The notes under the pieces were generated by a model that searched no databases, was not told the DNA's origin, and worked only from the letters and a program-made list of their open reading frames with translations. DNA of 64,000 nucleotides, taken from the NCBI RefSeq assembly GCF_015694705.1, contig NZ_JADQDR010000001.1, forward strand, positions 558,001 to 622,000, in the 5' to 3' direction. Positions within the stretch are counted from its first letter, which is position 1; each line of letters opens with the position of its first letter. This stretch comes from Pontibacter rufus (GTDB lineage: Bacteria; Bacteroidota; Bacteroidia; Cytophagales; Hymenobacteraceae). The position numbers were made by a program, and so were the translations under genes. Below, one piece after another: positions 42,539-51,514 of the stretch.

Positions 42539-43129
42539 TTAGTTAATTTCCTCTTTCACCTCACCGCAGGTGGGCATGGCACTGCCGAGGTATGGATTGC
42601 TTATTTCTTCGGTTGCACTTAACCAAGTGGCGCCTTTGTTGTCATTGTACATCGGGCAATAGTCCACATACAGCTTTTGTACGCCATCGAAAGCCTTTAC
42701 CAGGTCATACATGTCTTGACTGATGATGTCAAAATGTTCCCGCTGGTGCTCTATATTATCGGCGTTCATGCCAATGTGCTCTGCGTGTTCTATGGCATCC
42801 TCTTGCACTTCATCGTATACCTGCTTCTGCTCAGGGGTAAGCGAAGACGCACCTAACTCTTTCAGGGCATCCATCAGCTCGTTGCCGGCACTGGCCGCTT
42901 CTTGTCCGTTGTCGGCAGCCAGCGCATTTTTGAGTTGCAGGTAGTCGTCCACAACCCCGTTTATGGGCGTAGCAGCCACTGTTTCTGCACTGTTTGCCTG
43001 CTGTTCTGTTTGCGTAACAGCCGTACTTGCTGCGTTGCTTTCCTCTGCGTTGTTGTTTCCGCCATTGCAGGCTGTAAGAGCAATTGCAGCTATGGCAACA
43101 CTAACAATCGAATTAATTGAATTTTTCAT
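42539..43129 (-). CDS. DUF3347 lipoprotein, copy 2
   Basis: A 196-residue lipoprotein (lipobox LTAC) with a Ser/Gln-rich linker and the DUF3347 domain (YLQLKNALAADNGQEAASAG, then YVDYCPMYNDNKGATWLS and SNPYLGSAMPTCGE). The YCPM motif is kept. Pairs with the haem-binding gene. Operator B lies upstream at 43390, but a terminator hairpin stands between it and the ATG. Confidence 0.88.
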   Translation of the reverse strand: MKNSINSIVSVAIAAIALTACNGGNNNAEESNAASTAVTQTEQQANSAETVAATPINGVVDDYLQLKNALAADNGQEAASAGNELMDALKELGASSLTPEQKQVYDEVQEDAIEHAEHIGMNADNIEHQREHFDIISQDMYDLVKAFDGVQKLYVDYCPMYNDNKGATWLSATEEISNPYLGSAMPTCGEVKEEIN

Positions 43130-43331
43130 TTTAGAACATTTAATGGTTTTGAATTGATTAAAATTACTTTGATAGTTATGAGTTAGAATTATCTCAATGT
43201 TTCCGTTACCTTTCTACATGTAAGTATAGCTCTGCCGGAAAGGATTTTTACCAGTTCAGCTAAAGCCTGTGCCTCTGGCTGGCCTATGCAGCTGTCCGGT
43301 AAAATTTGCCGTCCCGCATTGCCCGTTATGG

Positions 43332-43363
43332 CTAAGCATAGGCGCATTTGCGCCTATGCTTAG
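43332..43363. terminator. 15-bp perfect hairpin
   Basis: CTAAGCATAGGCGCA (43332-43346) and its complement (43349-43363). It lies 97 bases downstream of the HMA-AraC gene at 43460 and 200 bases upstream of DUF3347 copy 2. It may end the regulator's message or act as an attenuator in the leader of the next one. Confidence 0.65.
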
Positions 43364-43389
43364 TTACCCGATTGACGATGAGGCAGTTT

Positions 43390-43424
43390 TACATATCTAT
43401 GGAATGTCATTACATAATTATGCC
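43390..43424 (-). promoter_or_regulatory. tandem TACATA operator B
   Basis: TACATATCTATGG (43390) and TACATAATTATGC (43411), 21 bases apart. The flanks TTT before and CCACTCC after also match operator A (CCATTC). It lies between HMA-AraC regulator 2 and DUF3347 copy 2. Confidence 0.55.
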
Positions 43425-43459
43425 ACTCCCGTTATTATGATGTGAGGCTGCTCTAGGTG

Positions 43460-44050
43460 TCAATACAAGTTATCAATGGATTGCCGGTCCGCGCCGCCTT
43501 GCCTTTTATACTTGTTGAGCGTAGTGCCGGTAACTTCTTTAAACTGGTTGGACAGGTGCTGCAGGCTTCTGTAGCCGAGCCTAATCGCAATTTCGCTAAG
43601 GCTAAGTTCCTTATAGGCCAGCAGCTCTTTGGCACGCTCTATCTTTTGCAGCACAACATACCTGTTCAGGTCCATCGCTTCTGAAATTTTGAAAGCAGTG
43701 CTAATCGTAGAATAGTCTTTGCTAAGCGTCTTGGCCAGATAAGTGGATACAGTGGTTTTGAGATGAGGCAGTTTGTCGTTATAGACCAAGTCAATAACTT
43801 TGAGCTTCACTTGCTCTACAAGCTCCTCACGTTTATTGTGCAACAGCTCAAAGCCATTGCGGACCAGCGCCGCTTCTATAGCGTTCTCGTCTATCTTGCC
43901 GTCTTGTTCTTCGATTATGGTTCTGCCAAGTTCCACGCCTATTACACGTAACCCGAGATTTTCCATTTCATCGCGCACTACTTTAATGCAGCGCGGACAG
44001 ACCATATTTTTAATATGAAGCACCTTTTGGTGCAGACTCTCTTTTTCCAT
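43460..44050 (-). CDS. HMA-like domain fused to AraC DNA-binding domain, regulator 2
   Basis: 196 residues from ATG 44050. The N-terminal metal domain has IKNMVCPRC (Cys 18 and 21), then an AraC-type HTH pair (YLAKTLSKDYSTISTAFKIS and LSEIAIRLGYRSLQHLSNQF). Same architecture as 41267-41830 but clearly divergent. A second start at 44077 is less likely. It may bind the TACATA-type tandems beside it and at the copA and cus operons. Confidence 0.85.
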   Translation of the reverse strand: MEKESLHQKVLHIKNMVCPRCIKVVRDEMENLGLRVIGVELGRTIIEEQDGKIDENAIEAALVRNGFELLHNKREELVEQVKLKVIDLVYNDKLPHLKTTVSTYLAKTLSKDYSTISTAFKISEAMDLNRYVVLQKIERAKELLAYKELSLSEIAIRLGYRSLQHLSNQFKEVTGTTLNKYKRQGGADRQSIDNLY

Positions 44051-44243
44051 TTTTACAAACAGCTTTGTGAAAAGCACCGTGGACGCCAGCAGAAGCAGGC
44101 ATGATGCTTAAACTGATACACAACTTTCTTTCAGCAGACAGCCTACACGGCAAAACAAGCCATAGTAAGCTTAACAGCATCACTACCGGGAGGACATAAC
44201 TATTCGGCCCATGATGCCGTGCGATGCATGTGCGGTTTGTATA

Positions 44244-44723
44244 TCAAATAATGAGAGAGTGCAGGAATATCCTGATGTCAGGTATTTTAGGAGGACTGTT
44301 ATCGGGAGGAGCGTGCGACACCGCTGCGGTGCGGTTTTGGTAGAGGAGGGCCAGTGCTGCCTGGACAAGGCGGGGTACGAGGGCCAATGGAGCTTTTATA
44401 AGCGAAGGCAGCTCAACCGTAGTGGAAGCCTTTAGAAATGGCGTGTTGCCTTGCTCGGTGCAACAGTTGCTGTCCTCTGTCGGGGAGGCAGGGTGTTTGT
44501 CGCTATGCTGGTGTGTGGGAGCAGAAGCTTCATGCGCGTGCGTATGGCTGTGCTCATCATGCCCTTTGTTGTGCTGATGTTCCTGGATGGAGGCTACGGG
44601 ATGAAGCCGTTGTGCCAGGTGAGGAAGATTACAAACCAGCTGAACAAGATACAGGTTTACGAACACTGCCAGCAGAGACAGCGCCATGAAGCGTATTTTC
44701 TTGTTATGCCTGGTTTTTCTCAT
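44244..44723 (-). CDS. His-rich secreted or membrane protein, unknown
   Basis: 159 residues from ATG 44723 (MRKTRHNKKIRFMALSLLAV). One N-terminal hydrophobic segment, then a His-rich central part (HQHNKGHDEHSHTHAHEASA, with HQHSDKH after it) and a CC pair (NCCTEQ). Probably binds metal in the periplasm. The family is not recognised, though its position beside cus genes and its length resemble the HYC_CC_PP protein at 52971. Confidence 0.6.
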   Translation of the reverse strand: MRKTRHNKKIRFMALSLLAVFVNLYLVQLVCNLPHLAQRLHPVASIQEHQHNKGHDEHSHTHAHEASAPTHQHSDKHPASPTEDSNCCTEQGNTPFLKASTTVELPSLIKAPLALVPRLVQAALALLYQNRTAAVSHAPPDNSPPKIPDIRIFLHSLII

Positions 44724-44911
44724 AAAGGAAATCCTGTCTGTCAGGTGACAATCTACCTTTGAAACAAATATAGTCAAAATTATCACTATCTGCCCTGCTT
44801 ACTTTCTGAAACAAGCACCCGGTTCGCTATACGTTAAAACAGCTAAAGGGAATAGCTGCTCGTAGTTCCGCAAGAAAACAGGGAGCGCTTGCCAGGTATA
44901 AAACAGTTGCT

Positions 44912-44950
44912 AATATATGCGTGAGCCTCCGACAGGCTCACGCATATATT
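44912..44950 (-). terminator. 17-bp perfect terminator
   Basis: AATATATGCGTGAGCCT and its complement around a CCGAC loop. It ends the cus operon just after the DUF3347 stop codon at 44957. Confidence 0.85.
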
Positions 44951-44956
44951 ATTCTC

Positions 44957-45604
44957 TTAGTTGAGCACTTCTTCCGTACTACCGCATTTGAGCATCTGCT
45001 CGCCAAAGTATGGATTGCGGATTTCCTGATTAACACTCAGCCAGTAGCCGCCTTCGTTGTTGTTAGCCATCGGGCAGCGTTGGTAATAGAGTTTCTGGCC
45101 AGTCGCATCAAAAGCTTTTGTCAGGGCAAAAGTTGCTTCTGAAAGCGGCTCCAGGCTTGCACGCTGGGCATCCACATCGGAAGCAGCGGCTATTTTTTCG
45201 GCGCTTTCCTTTATCTGTGCCGTTTTCTCTTCGGCAAAAGCCTTTTGCTCATCTTGCAGCGACGCTACAGGTATGGCGCCGGCAACAGAAAACACCTTGT
45301 TTGCGGCTGTTTTTGCTGCGGCTGCGTCAGATGCCACCAGGGCGTCCTTCAGTTTCAGGTAGGCGTCCAGCAAAGCTGCCACCTGTGCTTTCACCGGCTC
45401 GGCTACGGCAGTATAATCCGGCGTTTCTACCACTACGCTGGTGGGCATAGCTTCTGTTTCCATTGTTTCCTGCTGCATATCCATGCCATTGTGCTGCATT
45501 TCGGTGTTATCGGCAGTAGCTTCGGTGTTCTCCGTGGTCTTGGCGGAGCAGGAGGAGAAAGTGATGCCTGCCAGCAGGGCAGCTGAGAAAAGAGTTTTTT
45601 TCAT
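44957..45604 (-). CDS. DUF3347 lipoprotein, copy 3
   Basis: A 215-residue lipoprotein (lipobox FSSC). A Met/Glu-rich linker (MQHNGMDMQQETMETEAM) precedes the DUF3347 domain (LLDAYLKLKDALVASDAAAA, then YYQRCPMANNNEGGYWLS and RNPYFGEQMLKCGS). Here RCPM replaces YCPM. Last gene of the cus operon, following the 43-residue protein by about 40 bases. Domain likely supports copper handling at the adaptor. Confidence 0.88.
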   Translation of the reverse strand: MKKTLFSAALLAGITFSSCSAKTTENTEATADNTEMQHNGMDMQQETMETEAMPTSVVVETPDYTAVAEPVKAQVAALLDAYLKLKDALVASDAAAAKTAANKVFSVAGAIPVASLQDEQKAFAEEKTAQIKESAEKIAAASDVDAQRASLEPLSEATFALTKAFDATGQKLYYQRCPMANNNEGGYWLSVNQEIRNPYFGEQMLKCGSTEEVLN

Positions 45605-45641
45605 CGGTTTAGAATTTAAATTTGAGTTTATACTTGTATGA

Positions 45642-45773
45642 TTAAAGATTGATTTGCGTCAGCGTTACAAAGATAAGCAGCACTGTTACAAGTGCATATA
45701 CCGCCCATCGCAACCACTTTTTATAGTTGTGCCTGGGCTCATTTTCGGGTTCTGTTCTGCAGCAGTCTTTCAT
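45642..45773 (-). CDS. 43-residue membrane microprotein with CC motif
   Basis: ATG 45773 codes MKDCCRTEPENEPRHNYKKW followed by one membrane helix (WAVYALVTVLLIFVTLTQ). The CC near the N-terminus and position within the cus operon, 13 bases after the adaptor stop, argue that it is a real subunit or a metal carrier. Below usual length cut-offs. Confidence 0.65.
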   Translation of the reverse strand: MKDCCRTEPENEPRHNYKKWLRWAVYALVTVLLIFVTLTQINL

Positions 45774-45786
45774 CGATAATTGTAGT

Positions 45787-47001
45787 TTACATGTCCATTC
45801 CCGGCATTTCCGCCATAGAGCCGCCCTTCTTCAACACAAGCTCACTGTAGAGCAGGTAAGCGCCGGAAGTTACAATTGTGTCGTTTTCTTTAATCCCGGA
45901 AAGGATAGCTACTCTGTTAAAGTTTTCCTCCCCGAGCGTTACCATGCGGGCCTGGAAAGTGCCTTCCCCCGTCTGCACCCACACCAAACTACCGCTTTCG
46001 TCACGGATGACGGCATCGGCAGGCACCGTCAGGGCAGCGTCGTTCTTGCCGGGCAACGCAATGGTGGCCTGCATACCAGGTAGGTACTGGCCGCCTTCGT
46101 TCGGCAGCTCCGCGCGCAGCACCGTTACCTGGCTGCCCGCGCTTAGTTCCGGGCTCAGAAAAGTAACTTTGGCCGGAACAGCCTCTGCAAAACCCTGCAC
46201 CGTTACCTGTACCTGGTCGCCAGTCTGTACATTTTGCAACTCCTGCGGGTATAGTTCGGCCTCCACCCAGATTTTATCCAGTTTGCCCAGCCGGTACAGC
46301 ACACCGCCTTCAGCTACATACTGCCCTTCGGCAGCGGCCACTTCGGTTATCACGCCGGAAGCTGGTGCCACAAAGGTAACGCGGGCATCCATTTGCCCAG
46401 TGCTTGCGAGTTCTCTGATTTGCCCTTCTGTCAGGCCGTACAGTAGCAGCTTCTTCCTCGCAGCTTCCAGGAAAGAAGCGAAACGCGGGTTCTCTTTCCC
46501 GAGTTCCTGGTTTTGCTTCAGGGCCAGCAGATACTCCCGTTGCAGCGTTAGCAGCTGCTCGCTGTACAGCTCATAAAGCGGCTGACCTTTCTTTACGGCC
46601 AGGCCGGTTTCTTTGAGGTAGAGCTTTTCGATACGGCCGGCAGCACGGCTACTGACAACATCCGTTTGCGTTTCGTCCAGCGCCAGTTGCCCTGTCAGGA
46701 GCGTGTTGCTGTTCACATCGCCATACATTACAGGCTGCACGGCGATGTTGCCCAGCGCCATCTGGCGCTCGCTCAGCGTCAGCTCGCCCTCCGCCTTTCC
46801 CGACTGCGACACAGGCACTAATTCCATGCCGCAGATAGGACAGGTGCCGGGCTCGTCGCGCACGATCTGCGGGTGCATCGGGCAAGTATAAGTTGTTGCC
46901 TCTCCCGCAGCGTGTTCCTCTTTTTCCTGGCTGCAGGCGCCCAGGGTGATGACCATTAAAAAGGCCAGCAGGTATAGAAAATAATTTTTTACGCTTGTCA
47001 T
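45787..47001 (-). CDS. Cus-type RND adaptor with heavy-metal-binding domain, copy A
   Basis: A 404-residue lipoprotein (LGAC, Cys 23). Directly after the anchor lies the heavy-metal-binding domain ([20 protein letters not shown]), then membrane-fusion protein hairpin, lipoyl and beta-barrel regions (GRIEKLYLKETGLAVKKGQ, FVAPASGVITEVAAAEGQYV) and the C-terminal DTIVTSGAYLLYSELVLKKG. It links the inner-membrane pump to the outer-membrane channel and may feed Cu(I) into it. 11 bases after copy B. Confidence 0.9.
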   Translation of the reverse strand: MTSVKNYFLYLLAFLMVITLGACSQEKEEHAAGEATTYTCPMHPQIVRDEPGTCPICGMELVPVSQSGKAEGELTLSERQMALGNIAVQPVMYGDVNSNTLLTGQLALDETQTDVVSSRAAGRIEKLYLKETGLAVKKGQPLYELYSEQLLTLQREYLLALKQNQELGKENPRFASFLEAARKKLLLYGLTEGQIRELASTGQMDARVTFVAPASGVITEVAAAEGQYVAEGGVLYRLGKLDKIWVEAELYPQELQNVQTGDQVQVTVQGFAEAVPAKVTFLSPELSAGSQVTVLRAELPNEGGQYLPGMQATIALPGKNDAALTVPADAVIRDESGSLVWVQTGEGTFQARMVTLGEENFNRVAILSGIKENDTIVTSGAYLLYSELVLKKGGSMAEMPGMDM

Positions 47002-47012
47002 AGTGTCTTTTA

Positions 47013-48350
47013 TTACTTGTTTATCTTGATAAAACTTTCACTGTCTACCAGGAACTGGGCGTTGCCGGCAATTACATCGCCCTGCGCCAGCCCCTCCAGA
47101 ATTTGTGTCTGGTCACCTTCGGTGGTGCCGGCCGTAACAGCCACAGGCTCGAAAACACCATTTAGCTTTTTAAAGGCGACAGACCTGGTGCCGATGTCCA
47201 GCACGGCGGCTTTGGGTACCCAGAGGGAAGGGGCCGTCGTATAGCTGGCTTGTGCGCTTACCAGTTGCCCCACGCGTGCCAGCCTTTGCTGCCCCGGCAG
47301 GTATACCCGCACCTTTGCAAAGTTTTCCCCTTCCTGGTAGAAAGGTTGCAGGAAATCCACTTTTGCCTCCAGCTTCTTGCCGGGCAGTTGCGGAAATGTG
47401 ATATGAACAGCGGTTCCTTTTGCCACGGCGCTAACCTGGCCGGCAGGGATGTTGAACTCTGCCCATAACTGTTCTGGATTTACCACGCGCAGCAAAGGCT
47501 GGCCGGTGCTTACATACATGCCTTCACGCAACTGAATGTCCTGGCCGGCAGCCGGGGCAGCAGGAGCAGCGGGAGCGGCCCCGGCGCTACTGCCGCCGCC
47601 CATACCGCCCATTCCGCCACCTGCAGGGGCAGGGGCCGCTGCGGCCGCCATACCTGGTGTGGCGGCAGGCGCTGCGGTGTTGAGGCCGATCACGTAGCCA
47701 TCGTAGGGGCTGTAGATGGCGAAGGTATAGCTTGCTTCCCCGGTGCGGATAAGGCGGTTGATCTGGGCATCAGTAGCGCCCAGCAGGCGCAGCTTTTGCT
47801 TGGCTGCCTCAATCAGTTGCTTGTCGTCCGGAGCCGACTGCACCAGGTAGAGCAACTCCTGCTGTGCCGTGATTAGTTCAGGGCTGTAGATTTCCATGAG
47901 TTTCTGGCCTTTGCTGATCGGCTGGAAGTTATACTTGACGTACAGCTGCTCGATGCGGCCTCCTACACGTGCCGGAACAGTGTATACTTTGCGCGGGTCA
48001 TAGGTGATAACGCCTTCCATTTCCACGGTGGCCTGTACTGTTTTCTGTTTTGGTTTGGTAGTGGCTACATCTGATACTACACTGCTGTTCGTGGGTTCCA
48101 GTAAAAAAGCCAGGTCTTCTGTGATGGCAGCTTCTTCGCCGCTGCCAGGTTGAGAGACGGGTACCAGATCCATACCGCAGATGGGGCAGGTGCCGGGCTC
48201 GTCGCGCACGATTTGCGGGTGCATCGGGCAGGTATAGGTGGTCGCTTCTCCTTCGGCGTGCTGCTCTTCTTTGTCGTTACAGGCACCCAGCGTAATTAGC
48301 ATCAGGAAAGCCAGTAGGTATAAAACACTATTTCTCAATTTCTTTTTCAT
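47013..48350 (-). CDS. Cus-type RND adaptor with heavy-metal-binding domain, copy B
   Basis: A 445-residue lipoprotein. The heavy-metal-binding domain is nearly identical to copy A ([20 protein letters not shown]). An unusual Gly/Ala/Pro/Met-rich insert ([19 protein letters not shown]) of ~40 residues splits the lipoyl/hairpin part (residues ~235-275). The C-terminus is of the usual adaptor type ([20 protein letters not shown]). It overlaps the TolC gene by 23 bases. Two different adaptors for one pump suggest a mixed hexamer. Confidence 0.9.
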   Translation of the reverse strand: MKKKLRNSVLYLLAFLMLITLGACNDKEEQHAEGEATTYTCPMHPQIVRDEPGTCPICGMDLVPVSQPGSGEEAAITEDLAFLLEPTNSSVVSDVATTKPKQKTVQATVEMEGVITYDPRKVYTVPARVGGRIEQLYVKYNFQPISKGQKLMEIYSPELITAQQELLYLVQSAPDDKQLIEAAKQKLRLLGATDAQINRLIRTGEASYTFAIYSPYDGYVIGLNTAAPAATPGMAAAAAPAPAGGGMGGMGGGSSAGAAPAAPAAPAAGQDIQLREGMYVSTGQPLLRVVNPEQLWAEFNIPAGQVSAVAKGTAVHITFPQLPGKKLEAKVDFLQPFYQEGENFAKVRVYLPGQQRLARVGQLVSAQASYTTAPSLWVPKAAVLDIGTRSVAFKKLNGVFEPVAVTAGTTEGDQTQILEGLAQGDVIAGNAQFLVDSESFIKINK

Positions 48351-49599
48351 AATTAACGGCCATTAAGTATAGCTCCTGTAATTTGTTGAGGTACTCCATC
48401 TGCGCCATGTTCAGCGCCTCCCAGGCATCGATTACCAGTGGCAGTTCGGCGCTGTTCTGCTCGTAGGCCAGTATCGTTACGTCGTAGTTCTTTTTCAGCG
48501 CCGGGAGAATCCTGGTTTTATAGTTTTCCACCTGCTCCCGCATCGTGTTCAGTTCCAGCGCCATGTTGCGCACCATGCCCTGCGCCTCGTTCAGGAGAGC
48601 TTCCCGCTCTTGTTGCATCGCTTCAATTTCCAGGTTCATGGCTTTGGTGTTGGCTTTATACGTCTTAGATGACCACGGCGCAATAGGAACGGAAATCATA
48701 CCCATCGCGGTGAACTGTTGCGGCATCATCGGGGCGCGTGGCATCATGTGATCGAAGCGGATGCTGAAGTCCGGCTTGCGCTCCAACTGCTCCATCTCTG
48801 CATTCAGCTGCATCGCCTGTATCGTCCTGTCCAGCTGGCGCACATCGCTACGCGCACTGGTTAAATAGGCGGTGTCTGCGGCAAGTATAACCGGCTCAGG
48901 TACAGCTACTGTTGTGTCGATGCTGTACTTTTGCTCCTTGGGCAGGTTCATCAGGATGTTGAGCTGCACGTTCTGCTGCGCGATCTGGCTGGCCGTCATC
49001 AACTGCATGTTCTCTACCTCGTGCAGCCTCGCCTCTGCTTTATACACGCTGCCCAGGTTGCCCTGGCTGTAGGGGTAGCGGATTTTGGCCAGCTTCAGCA
49101 TATATTCCATGATGCGCGCATTGTCCTGGAGCACGTCCATTTTCTTCTCCAGCACCAGCCAGGTATAATAAGCCGCTTTTGCCTGTGCCCGGAGTTCATT
49201 GAAAGTAACGTCCCTGCCTGCGTTCTCAATCGCGGCTTTGGATTTCAGGTATTTTTCTTTGGCGCGCAGCTTGGCCGGGTTCGGAATAGCCTGCTCCGCT
49301 GACAGCATCAGCATGCCTTTATCCCCTCCTTCCATTACTTCTGCGCCGGGATAGGGATACATGTACACGCCGCCGCCTACCATCGGCGGCATCCACGCTG
49401 TGGCGCCCTCGGCATAGGCATTCATCGCTTTGGCGCGGTAATTATACTCCTGAAGCATCGGGTTATTGTTGTTTATCCGTTGCAACACGCTGTCCAGGCT
49501 GAGGGTTTGCCGCTGCTGGGCCAGCGCCGGGGCGCCAACCATCAGCAACAGCATCACAAACAGCCAACTTATGTTCTTATATTTCTTAATGTTTAACAT
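48328..49599 (-). CDS. TolC-family outer-membrane channel (CusC-like)
   Basis: A 423-residue exported protein: signal peptide ending ALA-Q, then the two TolC repeats ([60 protein letters not shown], and [20 protein letters not shown]). It is an outer-membrane trimer through which the Cus pump expels metal. Met-rich segments ([18 protein letters not shown]) could guide Cu(I). It overlaps CusA-C by 14 bases. Confidence 0.9.
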   Translation of the reverse strand: MLNIKKYKNISWLFVMLLLMVGAPALAQQRQTLSLDSVLQRINNNNPMLQEYNYRAKAMNAYAEGATAWMPPMVGGGVYMYPYPGAEVMEGGDKGMLMLSAEQAIPNPAKLRAKEKYLKSKAAIENAGRDVTFNELRAQAKAAYYTWLVLEKKMDVLQDNARIMEYMLKLAKIRYPYSQGNLGSVYKAEARLHEVENMQLMTASQIAQQNVQLNILMNLPKEQKYSIDTTVAVPEPVILAADTAYLTSARSDVRQLDRTIQAMQLNAEMEQLERKPDFSIRFDHMMPRAPMMPQQFTAMGMISVPIAPWSSKTYKANTKAMNLEIEAMQQEREALLNEAQGMVRNMALELNTMREQVENYKTRILPALKKNYDVTILAYEQNSAELPLVIDAWEALNMAQMEYLNKLQELYLMAVNYEKEIEK

Positions 49600-51484
49600 C
49601 GTATATCTCTAGTTTACCGTGTTTTCTTAATTCATATTCCTTCGTCATCTCAAATATCACCGGCGTTACCAGCAGGATGTGAATGGACGAGGTGAACACG
49701 CCCCCAATCAGCGGGAGCACAATCGGCAGCATCACATCGGTGCCCACGCCGGTGGCCCACAGCACCGGCACCAAACCGAACAAGGTTACCGACACCGTCA
49801 TAATCTTAGGCCGGAGGCGCTTGGCCGCTCCCATGAACACATAGTCGCGGACGTCCTGTTTGGTGATGGTCTGGCTGCTGTTGCCTTTGGTGGCCACCAG
49901 CAGTTGCATCGCCTCGTTCAGGTATACTATCATCAGCATACTTGTTTCCATGGCCAGTCCGAACAGGGCAATGAAGCCTACCGCCACCGCTACCGACAGG
50001 TTCACGCCATAAAAATAGACGATGTACACGCCGCCGATCAGTGCAAAAGGAATAGTGCCCAGGTTGATGAGGGCCTCTTTCATGGATTTAAAGGAGAAGT
50101 ACAGAATGAGGAAGATGATGAGCAGCACCAGCGGAATGATGATTTTGAGCGTCTGGGTGGCGCGTACCTGGTTTTCCCACTGGCCGCTCCACTCCAGGTA
50201 ATAGCCGCTGGGTATGCCGGTTACTTCTGCATTTATCTTTTGCATGGCCTCCTGCACAGTGCTGCCCAGGTCGCGGCCGCGCACGTTGAAGAGCACGGCC
50301 CCGCGCAGCTGCGCATTCTCTGAGTTTATCATCGGCGGGCCGTCCGTAAAGCGGATGTCAGCCACAGATGACAACGGGACGGTGCCTTCGGAAGCGGTCT
50401 GGATCGGAATGCGCCGGATGCGCTCCACGCTGTTGCGGTAGTCCTGCGCCAGGCGCACATTGATGGCAAAGCGTCGTCGGCCTTCAACGGTATTGCCAAT
50501 CGTGGCCCCGCCCAAAGCAGATTCCACAATTAAGTTCACGTTGTCCACCGTCAGGCCGTAGCGGCCCAGCGCCTCGCGGTTGATGTCTATTTCCAGGTAT
50601 TTTCCGCCCGTTACGGGGTCCACGTACAGGTCCTGCACGCCGGGTACACCGTTTAGTGCAGCTTTCACCCGCTCCGATACCGCTGCAATAGAATCCAGGT
50701 TCTGGCCGTATACTTTTACGCCCACGTCGGTTCTTATACCCGTGGCCAGCATGTTGATGCGGTTGATGATGGGCATCGTCCAGCCGTTCACCACGCCCGG
50801 TATCTGCAATTTCGCGTCGAGTTCTTTGATGATATCCTCCTTTGTCACACCTTCCCTCCATTCGTCCTGTGGCTTGAGCATGATAATAGTCTCCACCATA
50901 CTTAGCGGCGAATTGTCGGTGGCGGTGCTGGCGCGGCCGGCTTTGCCCAGCACACTTTTTACCTCGGGCACAGATTTGATAATTTTGTCCTGCACCTGAA
51001 GAATACGCTTTACTTCTGAGTTCGAAACGTCCGGCAGCGTAACGGGCATGAAGAGGATAGAGCCTTCGTCCAGCGGCGGCATGAACTCGGTGCCCATGCG
51101 CAGGAGCATCGGGATGGCGATGAGCAGCGCCAGTACGTTCAGACCGATGGTGGTTTTGCGCCATTCCAGGCACCATTTGAGCACCGGTCCGTATACGCGT
51201 TCCAGACCGCGGTTGATGGGATTGGCGCTGTCTTCCCTGAACTTGCCCCGCAGGAGGTAATACACCAGCACAGGCGAGAGTGAGATGGCTATAAAGGCGT
51301 CCACGATAAGTATAAACGTCTTCGTCCAGGCCAGCGGGCCGAAGAGCTTGCCTTCCTGCCCGGTAAGCAGGAACACCGGCAGGAAGGAGGCGATGATGAT
51401 GATGGTGCTCCAAAACACGCTGGGGCCCACCTGCTTGCTGGCTTTTTCTATTATTCTGATTCTATCTTCTTTTGTCAGTTTCAT
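49586..51484 (-). CDS. cusA: CusA-type RND permease, C-terminal half
   Basis: A 632-residue protein from ATG 51484. It begins in the cytosolic loop after membrane helix 4 (LTKEDRIRIIEKASKQVGPS), includes helices 5-12, the porter domain 2 and the C-terminal helix bundle (MGAAKRLRPKIMTVSVTLFG). The N-terminal half is 51515-52798 in the same reading frame, separated by TAA, eight codons and TGA. Every conserved segment is retained between the two. The split is in a loop where a chain break could be tolerated. Confidence 0.88.
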   Translation of the reverse strand: MKLTKEDRIRIIEKASKQVGPSVFWSTIIIIASFLPVFLLTGQEGKLFGPLAWTKTFILIVDAFIAISLSPVLVYYLLRGKFREDSANPINRGLERVYGPVLKWCLEWRKTTIGLNVLALLIAIPMLLRMGTEFMPPLDEGSILFMPVTLPDVSNSEVKRILQVQDKIIKSVPEVKSVLGKAGRASTATDNSPLSMVETIIMLKPQDEWREGVTKEDIIKELDAKLQIPGVVNGWTMPIINRINMLATGIRTDVGVKVYGQNLDSIAAVSERVKAALNGVPGVQDLYVDPVTGGKYLEIDINREALGRYGLTVDNVNLIVESALGGATIGNTVEGRRRFAINVRLAQDYRNSVERIRRIPIQTASEGTVPLSSVADIRFTDGPPMINSENAQLRGAVLFNVRGRDLGSTVQEAMQKINAEVTGIPSGYYLEWSGQWENQVRATQTLKIIIPLVLLIIFLILYFSFKSMKEALINLGTIPFALIGGVYIVYFYGVNLSVAVAVGFIALFGLAMETSMLMIVYLNEAMQLLVATKGNSSQTITKQDVRDYVFMGAAKRLRPKIMTVSVTLFGLVPVLWATGVGTDVMLPIVLPLIGGVFTSSIHILLVTPVIFEMTKEYELRKHGKLEIYDVKH

Positions 51485-51514
51485 GGGTCATTCTTTTTGA
51501 ATGCTGGTAATTTG

